Assembly: GCF_031157255.1 (NCBI RefSeq)
Contig: NZ_JAVIFX010000007.1
Coordinates: forward strand, 124,001 to 188,000
Direction of reading: 5' to 3'
Length of the DNA stretch: 64,000 nucleotides
Source of the DNA: Bradyrhizobium sp. LHD-71
GTDB taxonomy: Bacteria > Pseudomonadota > Alphaproteobacteria > Rhizobiales > Xanthobacteraceae
In this document: positions 25,943 to 34,511 of the stretch, piece after piece
Position numbering within the stretch: position 1 is the first letter of the stretch
Layout of the letters: the number at the start of each line of letters is the position of its first letter
Position numbers and translations under genes: made by a program
The notes under the pieces: model-generated
What the model was told of the DNA's origin: nothing
Seen by the model: only the letters and a program-made list of their open reading frames with translations
Database searches by the model: none

Positions 25943-27289
25943 TCAATCGGCCGGTTTCAGTAAACCGGCCAGGCACAGGACCCGTAGAGCCTGCTTGATT
26001 GTCTCCCACGGAAGATTGGCGCGGGCGGCGATATCCAGCAACGAGTTGTCGCCATCTGACATGTTGAGCAGCCACAGCAACGCCATCTGATACTCGCCGG
26101 CGGAACGTCCGCCAATCGTTCCGTAGAGGCCGTACTTTCCCAGCTTCGGTTCGCAATACGGCTTCACGTTCAGATAGCTGCGATTGTGCTCGATCACGTC
26201 GACCACGGCGAGCGCTTTTGCCAGGGAGTCCGCCAATGACGACGGCCGAACGAGGCTCAGATCGTCAGCAGACGTATGATACTCAGGAAATTCACCGTGC
26301 GGCGTACGCATGAAGCATCCGACCGGCAGGTTGAAGCCCGGTGAGCAGAATTGCCGCTCGTCGTAACCATAGGGAGAAAATGGCCGTATATCGAAGGCTT
26401 CGCCGGCCTGCCCCAGGACATACTTCCAAGCCCGATCGATCTCCGCATCACCACGCCGGCTCTGCTTGTAGGTCGGGGCACCTGCATCGCCGACGCAGGT
26501 CATGACGAACCCGTGTTTGATCCTGCTCACATGCGCCTTATTCATGGCCAGCCAGGCAATCGAACCTATCGTGCCAGGGATGAACAGGAAGCGATACGAG
26601 TATCGAAGGTTCATTCGGCTCAGGCGCTGCGCCAGCGCGGTCGCCACAGCGATGCCCGACAGGTTGTCATTGCAGAGAGATGGATGGCACACGTGGCAGG
26701 AAATGAGCACCTCATCCGAGGACTGACCGAGCACCCGCAGATCGCCGTAGGTCAAGTGCCCGGGTGCAAGAGAGGAGTCGATGCACACTTCGTACTCATC
26801 GTCCGGCAAGGCGAGCAGTTGATTGTGCGGCAGGCAGAACCCCCAGGTCGGGCTGTAATAGGATGTCCGGTACGGAATCCAGTCCGGATGCGCAGGGTCC
26901 GAATGCAGATGCTCCTTGAGCTCACGAAGATCCATACGCCGATGAACAGGCACGCTATAACTCACGACGTGCAGGTTGGAACGGCGAAAATCAACGATGC
27001 GCTCGCCGGCGCTATTCTTGACGTAGGCGTCCTTGATGTTCCATTCGAGCGGTACGGTCCAGTCGAAGACGTCGAATCCCGACGGCACCTCGCAGGTGGT
27101 GAGCGGAATATATCGACCGATCAGCTCAATGCTCTTGCGAACTCCATCACCGGTGATGCTTCGGCAAATCGGGTAGAGTTCGGCCGCGAACTCATGCATG
27201 GCAAGGCCGCCGTCGTCAGCCGATAGATCCGGAGACGATGCGGGCAACTCAAGCGTCTTGATTGTCGAATTCGTTACAATGTCGTGCAT
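25943..27289 (-). CDS. DUF4910 (aminopeptidase-like, M28 fold) protein with C-terminal winged helix
   Basis: The 448-residue protein matches the DUF4910/aminopeptidase-like family often found in surface-glycan loci. The N-terminus has ELYPICRSITGDGVRKS. The metal-site region is ISCHVCHPSLCNDNLSGIAVA (His and Asp ligands of the M28 type) and FPEYHTSADDL gives a late histidine. About 75 C-terminal residues form a winged-helix-like module (LLWLLNMSDGDNSLLDIAARANLPWETIKQALRVL). It has no signal peptide, so it acts in the cytoplasm. It follows the C-methyltransferase gene by 41 bases in one operon. The biochemical role is not established; deacylation or hydrolysis of an amide on a sugar precursor is one possibility. 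Confidence 0.8.
   Translation of the reverse strand: MHDIVTNSTIKTLELPASSPDLSADDGGLAMHEFAAELYPICRSITGDGVRKSIELIGRYIPLTTCEVPSGFDVFDWTVPLEWNIKDAYVKNSAGERIVDFRRSNLHVVSYSVPVHRRMDLRELKEHLHSDPAHPDWIPYRTSYYSPTWGFCLPHNQLLALPDDEYEVCIDSSLAPGHLTYGDLRVLGQSSDEVLISCHVCHPSLCNDNLSGIAVATALAQRLSRMNLRYSYRFLFIPGTIGSIAWLAMNKAHVSRIKHGFVMTCVGDAGAPTYKQSRRGDAEIDRAWKYVLGQAGEAFDIRPFSPYGYDERQFCSPGFNLPVGCFMRTPHGEFPEYHTSADDLSLVRPSSLADSLAKALAVVDVIEHNRSYLNVKPYCEPKLGKYGLYGTIGGRSAGEYQMALLWLLNMSDGDNSLLDIAARANLPWETIKQALRVLCLAGLLKPAD
25949..25970. terminator. Stem-loop between convergent genes
   Basis: GGCCGGTTT and AAACCGGCC pair perfectly (9 bp) around a 4-base loop, where the type I secretion genes and the DUF4910 operon converge. 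It overlaps the last codons of the DUF4910 gene. No T-run is present on either side, but position and strength suggest a bidirectional transcription end. Confidence 0.5.
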
Positions 27290-27330
27290 GGCACACCTGC
27301 CTCGCCACTATGTACATGAGCACGACAACA

Positions 27331-28626
27331 TCAACTCACGATCTGAGGCTCCGGAATCGGCACGACGAACTGTGCGCCCCAGGCGCGGGCAAACGACAGC
27401 TGGTTGATGATCTCGCTCTTCAGATTCCACGGAAGAATCAGGATGTAGTCCGGCTTCGTCGCGTTGATCCGCTCAGGCTCGAAAATCGGAATGTGGGTTC
27501 CGGGCAAAAATCTTCCCTGCTTATGCGGATTTCTATCGACCGTAAATTCGACAAGTTCACGTCCGACGCCGCAATAGTTCAGCAGCGTGTTTCCCTTGGC
27601 CGGAGCGCCGTAACCGACCACTCGCTTGCCTGCGCGCTTCGCCGACACCAGAAACTCGATAAGCTTGCGCTTTGTCTGCGTCGCGCGTTCGCCAAACGCG
27701 AGGTAGGCGCTGAGGTCAGCAAAACCGGCATCGATCTCCCGTTGTCGAAGGTCGACCACACGCTCGGAGATAGGATGGCGGCCGGTGGCAGTGCGTTGCG
27801 CGAAGATCCGAAGCGATCCTCCATGCGTTGGCAATTCCTCGACGTCGAACAGCGTCAGGCCGTGTGCCGCGAAGATCTTCTCTGCTGTGATGAACGAGAA
27901 GTAGGAGAAGTGCTCGTGATAGATGGTGTCGATCTGACACTCGGCACAGAGGCGCATCAGATGAGGAAACTCAATCGTGATGACACCGTTATCGACCAGC
28001 AGTGTCTTTAGCCCCCTGACGAAGTCGTTCAGGTCCGGAACGTGTGCCAGCACATTATTGCCGATCAGAAGATCGGCGCGCATGCCTTCCCTTCGTAACG
28101 CGCGTGCCGTGCTTTCTCCGAAGAAATCGACGCGGGTCGGAACACCCCTCGAGCGGGCGACCGCTGCGACGTTTTGCGCCGGCTCGATGCCGAGGACCGG
28201 CACTTCGCGCTCGACGAAGAACTGTAAAAGGTATCCGTCGTTGCTCGCGACTTCGACCACCTTGCTCTTCGGACCGATGCCGAATCGATCGATCATCGTG
28301 GAGACATAGGTCTTCGCATGCTGGAGCCATGACTCGCTGTACGAAGAGAAGTAAGCGTAGTCGCCGAAAATGTTCTCCGGCGTTTCCCATTCCTCGAGCT
28401 GCACCAGGTAGCATTCGCTACAAACGAAAACCCGAAGCGGGAAGAAATTCTCGTCGCTGCTCAGCTCCTCTTCTTTCAGATAAGCATTTGCAAGCGGCGA
28501 CAGCCCGAGATCGACAAAAACATGTTGCAGCTTCGTGCCACAGAAGCGGCAGCAGCTATGTCCGGTCGGTCGCGCCGACGCCTTCGTGGAGCGAAACAGC
28601 GGGACCACGGGCTCATGCTTCAACAT
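27331..28626 (-). CDS. SAM-dependent sugar C-methyltransferase (TylC3/NovU type)
   Basis: The 431-residue protein has the three-part layout of NDP-sugar C-methyltransferases. An N-terminal zinc ribbon (CRFCG and CSECY pairs) is followed by a central SAM-binding domain (VVEVASNDGYLLQFF, GIEPAQNVAAVA). The C-terminal domain has GYGAPAKGNTLLNY and ends DYILILPWNLKSEII. Characterised relatives add a methyl at C3 of a 4-keto-6-deoxy nucleotide sugar, giving a branched sugar. The ATG has an AGGAG site. It is the first gene of a two-gene operon with the DUF4910 gene, and a Fnr-like box lies 67 bases upstream. Confidence 0.88.
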   Translation of the reverse strand: MLKHEPVVPLFRSTKASARPTGHSCCRFCGTKLQHVFVDLGLSPLANAYLKEEELSSDENFFPLRVFVCSECYLVQLEEWETPENIFGDYAYFSSYSESWLQHAKTYVSTMIDRFGIGPKSKVVEVASNDGYLLQFFVEREVPVLGIEPAQNVAAVARSRGVPTRVDFFGESTARALRREGMRADLLIGNNVLAHVPDLNDFVRGLKTLLVDNGVITIEFPHLMRLCAECQIDTIYHEHFSYFSFITAEKIFAAHGLTLFDVEELPTHGGSLRIFAQRTATGRHPISERVVDLRQREIDAGFADLSAYLAFGERATQTKRKLIEFLVSAKRAGKRVVGYGAPAKGNTLLNYCGVGRELVEFTVDRNPHKQGRFLPGTHIPIFEPERINATKPDYILILPWNLKSEIINQLSFARAWGAQFVVPIPEPQIVS

Positions 28627-28693
28627 CGAGCAGCTCCTATAGGCAACCTATCACATTATCCTGATAAGCCTACGTCCTCTCAGCCAACTTCAA

Positions 28694-28707
28694 TTGACAG
28701 TCGTCAA
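28694..28707. promoter_or_regulatory. Fnr-like box 2 (TTGACAGTCGTCAA)
   Basis: A 14-bp palindrome of the locus motif, upstream of the minus-strand C-methyltransferase/DUF4910 operon. On the minus strand TAGGCT begins at 28672, 35 bases from the box's outer end. On the plus side, where no gene starts, there is no TAnnnT at that distance. Confidence 0.75.
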
Positions 28708-28795
28708 CTTAACCACTCAATCGGGACAAATGAGGACGATAATCTGATCAGCGGATAGACATATTACCCAGGCGCTTCACCGGCCTGACGCCCGA

Positions 28796-29374
28796 TCAGA
28801 CGACGGGTTCGCTCACGCTCATGCGCAGCTTGAGGTCGGCTTCAACTTCAGCGAGCGGTGTCCAGTCCAGGTCTCGAGTTGAAATCACTTCAACCTGCAG
28901 CGGCCAACTCACCCCGAGCATCGCGTCGTCGTAACGGAGCCCGCCTTCGGCGCAAGAAGTATATGCCTCACCGATCAGGTAGATCAGCTCTGTGTTGTCT
29001 TCCAGCGTGATGAAACCGTGGGCGAAGCGTTCCGGCACATAGAGCCCACGTCCGTTTTCCGCTGAGAGGTGAAACGTCACGTGCTGTAGATAAGTTGGAG
29101 ATTCTGGGCGCAGATCGACGACAACGTCGAAAATCGCCCCTCTCGTGCAGCGTATGTATTTGGTCTCCGCCACCGGCGGGTATTGAAAGTGCAAGCCGCG
29201 CAACGTGCCCCGTTTTGCGTTGAAACTGATATTCCCTTGCGAGACCGCCGGCTTCAAACCGTTTGCCGAAAACTCCTCGCGGCAATAGACCCTCGCGAAG
29301 TACCCGCGACTGTCCTCGCGGCGATCGACATCGATCGTATAAACGCCCGCGATCCTGGTTTCCGAAAAGATCAT
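28796..29374 (-). CDS. rfbC: dTDP-4-dehydrorhamnose 3,5-epimerase family protein
   Basis: The 192-residue RmlC-like cupin carries GTLRGLHFQ (catalytic His of the family), KYIRCTRGAIFDVVVDLR, and VPERFAHGF. Characterised homologues epimerise C3 and/or C5 of a 4-keto-6-deoxy nucleotide sugar. Together with the cytidylyltransferase (35580-36410) and the C-methyltransferase, it points to a modified deoxysugar. Partial homologues may act only at C3 or on CDP sugars, so rhamnose formation is not implied. It is a single gene with a weaker Fnr-like box 89 bases upstream. Confidence 0.87.
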   Translation of the reverse strand: MIFSETRIAGVYTIDVDRREDSRGYFARVYCREEFSANGLKPAVSQGNISFNAKRGTLRGLHFQYPPVAETKYIRCTRGAIFDVVVDLRPESPTYLQHVTFHLSAENGRGLYVPERFAHGFITLEDNTELIYLIGEAYTSCAEGGLRYDDAMLGVSWPLQVEVISTRDLDWTPLAEVEADLKLRMSVSEPVV

Positions 29375-29462
29375 CCGTCCGAAGCTACCTCTGAGCCACC
29401 TTGCCTGCCATGTTCGCCCATGTCGGCGGCTTTCGAAATAGGAAATTGAGGCTTACGCCAGT

Positions 29463-29476
29463 TTAAGGCTCGTCAA
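29463..29476. promoter_or_regulatory. Weak Fnr-like box 9 (TTAAGGCTCGTCAA)
   Basis: One half-site is intact (GTCAA) and the other is degenerate (TTAAG). The central bases end TC as in the other boxes. TATTTC lies on the minus strand from 29440, 36 bases from the outer end, facing the epimerase gene. This is a candidate only. Confidence 0.4.
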
Positions 29477-29524
29477 TCCGACGCGCTCGGCTCCCTAACG
29501 ACGCCTCGAGATGACCGTTCCTCG

Positions 29525-29701
29525 TCAGAAAAGGGCAGCCTGCAGGACACGCGCGGCCGCCCAAAGCCATACATAGATCCAAGCCAGAGTACAGCCCAAG
29601 GCCGACAGAACAACGAGCATCGCCCAATTGATCCGCCGGTCGACGCCAGAGGCATCGTTTACCGGCTGGCTCCGTGGCCTAACCTCATCCAGCTGCGACA
29701 T
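29525..29701 (-). CDS. Possible small membrane protein
   Basis: A 58-residue frame with a polar N-terminus (SQLDEVRPRSQPVNDASGVDRRIN) and one long hydrophobic helix (WAMLVVLSALGCTLAWIYVWLWAAARVLQAALF). An AGGAATGAG stretch lies a dozen bases before the ATG. Short length and lack of recognisable family make the call weak. Confidence 0.35.
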   Translation of the reverse strand: MSQLDEVRPRSQPVNDASGVDRRINWAMLVVLSALGCTLAWIYVWLWAAARVLQAALF

Positions 29702-29997
29702 CGCGCGCACTCATTCCTCGACTGAACGAGAGCGGGCAGCATATCCGTGGGCAACTACGCCGATCTGAGAAATCTCAATAACAATGACGGAGGCGAGGTG
29801 AAGAATGGATGGTCGCTCGCCGTCGGGACAACGTTTCGTCTTCGACGTACGGCGATCTGGCAGCCTTTCTGCCCGCCCTGCTTGATCCGGTGACCCCGAT
29901 CAGGAAGTCAGGTAGTCCGCTCGAGCTAGGCGCTGCGAGAGCGTCTTCGCAAGCGGAGGCTCTCTCACGCTAATCGCAGATCGCGGCAGAAGGAACG

Positions 29998-30171
29998 CTA
30001 GCGGGTTCTTGTCGGAGTGGCTTCGGCACTGGTCAATGCGCGGGCTAGTTTCCCTCGCGGCTCCGCATCGTCATGCCGACGAATTCGCTGCCATTCCTTT
30101 TGGAGCAAGATCGCTGCCCACAACATGTGGGCCAGAACGCAAAGCGCAAACAGATGCTGTAACCAGAGCAT
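29998..30171 (-). CDS. Possible small membrane protein
   Basis: A 57-residue frame beginning MLWLQHLFALCVLAHMLWAAILLQKEW, a single membrane helix followed by a basic tail (QRIRRHDDAEPRGKLARAL). An AGGATGGG stretch precedes the ATG. It lies in an otherwise gene-free stretch of 1.2 kb. No family is recognised. Confidence 0.3.
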   Translation of the reverse strand: MLWLQHLFALCVLAHMLWAAILLQKEWQRIRRHDDAEPRGKLARALTSAEATPTRTR

Positions 30172-30575
30172 CGCATCCCATCCTGAGAATCGGCGGTCCC
30201 GTGCCGCGTTGCTTCTCAGCACGATGCAAACAGAATTGTATTAAGACAGTCTTGACGCGGACCAGTCGCACGAAGGGGCGGCTACGAGTGCCGGCGATTC
30301 GACTTTCGCCTCGCAGCCTTTTCGGCGAATCAACGCTATCAACGCGGCGCGGTCAGTTCCGTAGCTCCGGCGTATCCGCAAGTCAATTATTCCGCGCGCC
30401 AGATCGCGTTATTAACTGCGACGCCGAGCGCGCAGTGCGGCCGCTTCGACTGCTCGCCGCCCCTCAAACCCTCAAAGTCGTCCGGAAATCGGTTCAGCTG
30501 CGCTCCAGCACCGGGCGAAGCGTCGGAATGGACTTTGGCTAACCCAACTGGCGGCGCAATGGGTTAGCCCGCGGT
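30172..30575. other. Intergenic stretch without recognised features
   Basis: About 400 bases upstream of the small frame at 29998-30171 and downstream of the phosphoglycosyl transferase. I see no convincing gene, no box of the locus motif and no strong hairpin. Confidence 0.4.
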
Positions 30576-32036
30576 TCAGTAGGCATTGTCCGACTTTAGA
30601 ATGCGGACAACCGTCAGTAGCAGAATACGAATGTCGAGCCACAGCGACCAATACTCGATGTACCAGAGATCGCTATCGACACGCTGCTTCATCATCCCAA
30701 CCTCGGGCGTTTCGCCGCGATAGCCGTTGACTTGAGCCCAACCGGTGATGCCCGGCTTCATCTTGTGCCGGATCGCGTATGTCGCAATGAGCCGATCATA
30801 TTCATTGTCGTGCGCCAGCGCGTGCGGACGAGGGCCGACCAAGGACATTTCTCCGCGCAAAACATTGAAAAGCTGCGGGATTTCGTCGATGCTGAGTTTC
30901 CGCAGAAGCGCTCCGAGATGAGTTATGCGCTTGTCATTCCTTGTCGCCTGAACGACGATCGGCCCGTCATCACGCGCGCGCATTGTTCTGAACTTATAGA
31001 TTCGGAACGGCCGTCCGTTGAAGCCGACCCGCGTCTGGAGAAACAACGCGGGTCCCGGCGTTTCAAGGCGTATCGCCGCCGCGATCACCGCGATGAACGG
31101 AGCCAGCACAAATAAGCCTAACGCAGCCAGGATCTGGTCCATCAACCGCTTTAGATTTCTCTGCGCAATGCTGAGAGGAGCGCGCTGAAGCTCCACAGCC
31201 TTGGTTGGGCCTAGCTCAAACAGCGGATGCCTGAGGACGCGGCTTGTCATCATATCCGGCACGAGCTTGACCGGAATGGGAAGCATCCGCAATTCGCTTT
31301 CGACCTCATGGATGACGTCGGGCCGATTCCACGGAAGCACCAGGACCACTTCGTCGATTCTTTCTTCCCGGACGCAACGCACGACCTCGCGCATGCGCTC
31401 TTTCAGCTCTTCCTTGTGCAGTCCGGCGTCGTTTTGGCCGGGAAGCTGAAACACTGCAGCGACCGAATAGCCATAACGCTCGAGGACCGGTAGTGCGTCG
31501 TTGGCGGCAAGCTCTTGCGGCGATCCCACTAGAACTACCCGGTTTGGCGCCAGGGCCCGCGACGCCACGACGTAAGTGCAGACACTCGCCACAGCTATCC
31601 TCGACGCGGCGGTAACGATTAGTCCGCCCGAAAAGAACAGTAGCATCTCGCCGCGCGAGAACATCGCCCCGATCTTCAACAAGAACGCGAGGCTCGCCAG
31701 AAACACAAAGACGCCCACCCAGATGAGAACCGATCGCCCAACCCGCCGCTTCAGCAGGTTCGGCGCCCGATAGAGGCCGGCGGCATGAGCAAACGCCGAA
31801 TAGAGCATCGCGACCGCCATGCCGGATCCGACGTAATTTCCGGCGTCTCCATAACCTCCTCGCGCCAGCGCATCGTAAAGGAGACCGGCGCCGATACCGA
31901 GCAGCACAATCCAGCAGAGGTCGAGGACCGCCACCAGTGGTGATACGATATTCAACGAGATCGGAGCTGCGAGTTGCTCGCGTGATGCAGAAGCCGCAAG
32001 GTTCGTCGCTAGATCCGAGTCAGGCATCGCATCCAT
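30576..32036 (-). CDS. Polyprenyl-phosphate sugar-1-phosphate transferase (initiating enzyme, WcaJ/WbaP type)
   Basis: The 486-residue membrane protein has four to five N-terminal hydrophobic helices, a central Rossmann-like domain (RVVLVGSPQELAA), another membrane segment, and the C-terminal bacterial sugar transferase domain. That domain shows KRLMDQILAALGLFVLAPF, IYKFRTMR, LRKLSIDEIPQLFNVLRGEMSLVGPRP and KPGITGWAQVNGYRG. It transfers a hexose-1-phosphate to undecaprenyl phosphate and so starts repeat-unit assembly. The ATG at 32036 has AGGAGG six bases upstream. It lies 49 bases after the Crp/Fnr-family gene, in the same direction, so the two may be cotranscribed. Confidence 0.93.
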   Translation of the reverse strand: MDAMPDSDLATNLAASASREQLAAPISLNIVSPLVAVLDLCWIVLLGIGAGLLYDALARGGYGDAGNYVGSGMAVAMLYSAFAHAAGLYRAPNLLKRRVGRSVLIWVGVFVFLASLAFLLKIGAMFSRGEMLLFFSGGLIVTAASRIAVASVCTYVVASRALAPNRVVLVGSPQELAANDALPVLERYGYSVAAVFQLPGQNDAGLHKEELKERMREVVRCVREERIDEVVLVLPWNRPDVIHEVESELRMLPIPVKLVPDMMTSRVLRHPLFELGPTKAVELQRAPLSIAQRNLKRLMDQILAALGLFVLAPFIAVIAAAIRLETPGPALFLQTRVGFNGRPFRIYKFRTMRARDDGPIVVQATRNDKRITHLGALLRKLSIDEIPQLFNVLRGEMSLVGPRPHALAHDNEYDRLIATYAIRHKMKPGITGWAQVNGYRGETPEVGMMKQRVDSDLWYIEYWSLWLDIRILLLTVVRILKSDNAY

Positions 32037-32085
32037 TGAGAGCCTCCTGCTCGCATGGTGAAACCCGCACGACCGCGTAGATGCG

Positions 32086-32751
32086 TCAGTCTCCGGCGAT
32101 TCGCTGCAAACCCTGCAGGTTGATGAAGCGGATCGTCTTGCGGTTCGGCAGATCGATAAGCTTCTTCGTCTTGAACTCAGCCAGTGTGCGGCAGACCGTT
32201 TCGAGCGAGGTGCCCACGTGGTCGGCAATATCAGCGCGCGAAAGCAGAAGCTGAAGCGCGAGCGGCCGCTTCGGATCCTCCGGCAAGTGCTTTCGAATGC
32301 GCAGCAGGAACCATGCGATACGAGCGATGCTGTTCTTCTGGGTCATGCTGATGACCAGCGACAAGGTGTCGGCGAGAACCTGACGCGCTCCGCAAGGCTC
32401 GCTGTTGTGGCAAATGCCGGACACCGTCGAAAGGCGCACGCGACAGTTGGTGACGGCCTCGGCCGTGAACTGCTGGCACGACGATTGGGTGGGCATGACA
32501 ACGTCGCCAGGCCAATAGAAAGCCAAAATCTGCCGATTACCGTTCTCGAGCAGTCGAACAGCCCGAACAACGCCTTCGACGATTTCGATCTTCTGGGGCT
32601 GCTCCTCACCTTCCCAAAACAGGGCCCGACCGCGGGGGATGAGCGATGCAGTGGGGGGCCGGCGGCTTTCGATTGGAACGTTTTGCGGCTCACCATACAA
32701 GAGCGGTGGCACTTTGCAGGGAATCGCCTCAGAAAGAGTTGCAGCACGCAT
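32086..32751 (-). CDS. Crp/Fnr-family transcriptional regulator, candidate local master regulator
   Basis: The 221-residue protein has an N-terminal cyclic-nucleotide-binding-type beta barrel (about residues 35-125), a dimerisation helix (about 125-155) and a C-terminal HTH (SRADIADHVGTSLETVCRTLAEF, residues 171-193). The recognition helix has E184, C187 and R188, matching the E-xx-S-R pattern that Fnr uses to read TTGAT, except that Cys replaces Ser. Cysteines at 12, 92, 103, 114, 120 and 187 are present, but not in Fnr's N-terminal cluster arrangement. It sits in the polysaccharide locus, where Fnr-geometry boxes precede most transcription units, so it is the obvious candidate to bind them. 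The effector is unknown. Confidence 0.9.
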   Translation of the reverse strand: MRAATLSEAIPCKVPPLLYGEPQNVPIESRRPPTASLIPRGRALFWEGEEQPQKIEIVEGVVRAVRLLENGNRQILAFYWPGDVVMPTQSSCQQFTAEAVTNCRVRLSTVSGICHNSEPCGARQVLADTLSLVISMTQKNSIARIAWFLLRIRKHLPEDPKRPLALQLLLSRADIADHVGTSLETVCRTLAEFKTKKLIDLPNRKTIRFINLQGLQRIAGD

Positions 32752-32760
32752 TCTTTCAAC

Positions 32761-32785
32761 CCCTCAAGTATTGACGCTTGAAGGG
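32761..32785. promoter_or_regulatory. Imperfect palindrome before the Crp/Fnr gene
   Basis: CCCTCAAG and CTTGAAGGG form an imperfect inverted repeat around TATTGACG, just before the ribosome-binding site of the regulator gene. It contains a lone TTGAC half-site. Autoregulation or a 5' RNA hairpin are both possible. Confidence 0.35.
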
Positions 32786-33293
32786 TGGCACGCAGAAAAT
32801 TTTTCAAAAATTCGGGCTGATGTTCTAGACGGTGTACGTCGGGCACTAGGCCGTTCGGCTTAGGTCCTCAGGGGTCAAAATCTATACGCTGCCCGTGCAA
32901 TCATCAGTGCGCGGGCTTATTGCTTCATTCCAAAGCATTGACGACGTGAACCGCGACGACACTGCAATCCTCGGCAGCTTCAAGGCCAAAGTGCAGCCGG
33001 CGTGAAAACGAATCAGCAAGCGATCCGTTCCGTTGCATTGTAGATTTATTTTATGCGCGCTCACGTTGAGAGAGCCGGGTTAAGGCCCACCTCCGCGTAG
33101 AAACAAAGCCGTTTCGCCATCCACAACGCGGTATGTGCGTATGGTACCGACGACGAACCCTTTGCTATCGGGCAAGTACGCTGATTCGCAGCGCGACGCA
33201 TCTGCAATGACCGCGCTCGCGGTATTCGGCTGCTGTTTAAATCGCCACTCGTGCAGTCAGCGTCCGATGGAAGGGTGTCGAGACCATTCGTCG
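32786..33293. other. Intergenic region upstream of the Crp/Fnr gene
   Basis: About 500 bases between the two regulator genes. Near the right-hand regulator's target side there is an AT-rich, partly self-complementary stretch (32794-32813). I see no gene with coding character and no full Fnr-like box. Confidence 0.4.
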
Positions 33294-33992
33294 TTACGCT
33301 CTTGCGCGCATGCCGCCCGGTCCGATCATGAACCGGTTATTGAACCGGCTTTCGAAGCGGGTGCTCGATCCCACCAGCTTCGCGGCCATGAAGGCCGCCT
33401 CGGTGCGATTGCGCGCGCCAAGAGCACGCAGAAGCGCTGCAGTATGAATCTTGGTTGTTCCTTCGGCGATGCGCAGATGTTTGGCAATTTCCTTGTTCGA
33501 CATGCCCTGGGCAAGCAGCGGCAAGATCTCATGCTGGCGAGGCGTGAGCTTCAGTGTCTGCGGCCGCACATTGACGGAAGGTAAAATATCCGGCCTGCCG
33601 CCATCACCATCCGCGAGCCATCGGGGGACGTATATCCGGCCCGAAAGCAAGTCGTTGATAGCCGTAAGCAGTTCGTCGTCAGATTGCAGCTTGTACACAA
33701 AGCCGTGGAATCCGGCAGAAAGACAATTCAAAACATCGACCCGGGTGTTCGAATTGGACATCACCGCGAAGCGCGTTCGTGGATTCAACTCGTGCACCTC
33801 CTTCAGCAAACCCAAGGAACGCTGAGTTAGACTTCCGGAATCGATCAGGACGAGATCAAAGCATGCTCTCTCATCCACGCACTCTATGGCCGAAGCTTCG
33901 ACCACGCGAGATTCGACAACTCTCGCCTCAATAACATCACGGAGTCCGCTCCGATAAACGCCGTGTTCATCGACCACCAAGATCACAGACAC
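33294..33992 (-). CDS. LuxR-type response regulator
   Basis: The 232-residue protein has a receiver domain (VILVVDEHGVYRSGL, with the likely phosphoacceptor Asp in DLVLIDSGSL and Lys in GFVYKLQSDDE). The C-terminal LuxR HTH is LTPRQHEILPLLAQGMSNKEIAKHLRIAEGTTKIHTAALLRALG. It uses a GTG start with GGAGG nine bases upstream. An unusual basic tail (SRFNNRFMIGPGGMRARA) follows the HTH. No histidine kinase is encoded in the window. It lies upstream of the Crp/Fnr gene in the same direction, so a regulatory cascade is possible. Confidence 0.9.
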   Translation of the reverse strand: MSVILVVDEHGVYRSGLRDVIEARVVESRVVEASAIECVDERACFDLVLIDSGSLTQRSLGLLKEVHELNPRTRFAVMSNSNTRVDVLNCLSAGFHGFVYKLQSDDELLTAINDLLSGRIYVPRWLADGDGGRPDILPSVNVRPQTLKLTPRQHEILPLLAQGMSNKEIAKHLRIAEGTTKIHTAALLRALGARNRTEAAFMAAKLVGSSTRFESRFNNRFMIGPGGMRARA

Positions 33993-34511
33993 GATAAAAT
34001 CCTCCAGGTCCCCCTAATCCACCCAGGAGCCCAGTACCTGCAGTTCAGTTCACCTCCGGCATGTGTGTCCCCAATACTTGCGCAGCGGTAGACGGAGTAG
34101 CGCTTCCGCAGCGCAACAATACTAGATGCCATTCGCGAATTGTCAAAGCGCGTAAATCTTTCTTCATCTTCGACAACAATTTGATGAAGTCGATCCTGTT
34201 CACAGCGATGAAGTGCAAAAAGTTTGAGTGGGCAATTGTAATCTCTGACTGCAGTTTGGCTGACTGAAGCGGTAGGAAAATGGTCATCAACATGCCTATA
34301 TCGTGGGCACGATGGCACGCGCTTCATCGGGGAGGAAGCAAAAACGCCGAACACCCAATAATGATTTTTGTAGCCGCGAACGGCTGGACAGTAACCCGCC
34401 ACCACCGGCGGCACGCTAAAAGCACGCCTGCCGGTGTCGGGTAACCTTCGCTGCCTGGTACGCCTCGGGCGAACGGCGAGCGATGGCGGGCCGAAGGCCC
34501 CTTAGCTGGTC
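33993..34511. other. Intergenic region with a small hairpin
   Basis: About 520 bases between the response-regulator gene and the end of the epimerase gene. I see no gene. A short stem-loop (GGGCC-GAA-GGCCC, 34488-34500) lies just past the epimerase stop and may mark the end of that transcript. Confidence 0.4.

Noticed and set aside
33135-33584. 149-codon plus-strand frame between the regulators
   Set aside because: Most of it is antisense to the LuxR-type regulator and it has no motif.
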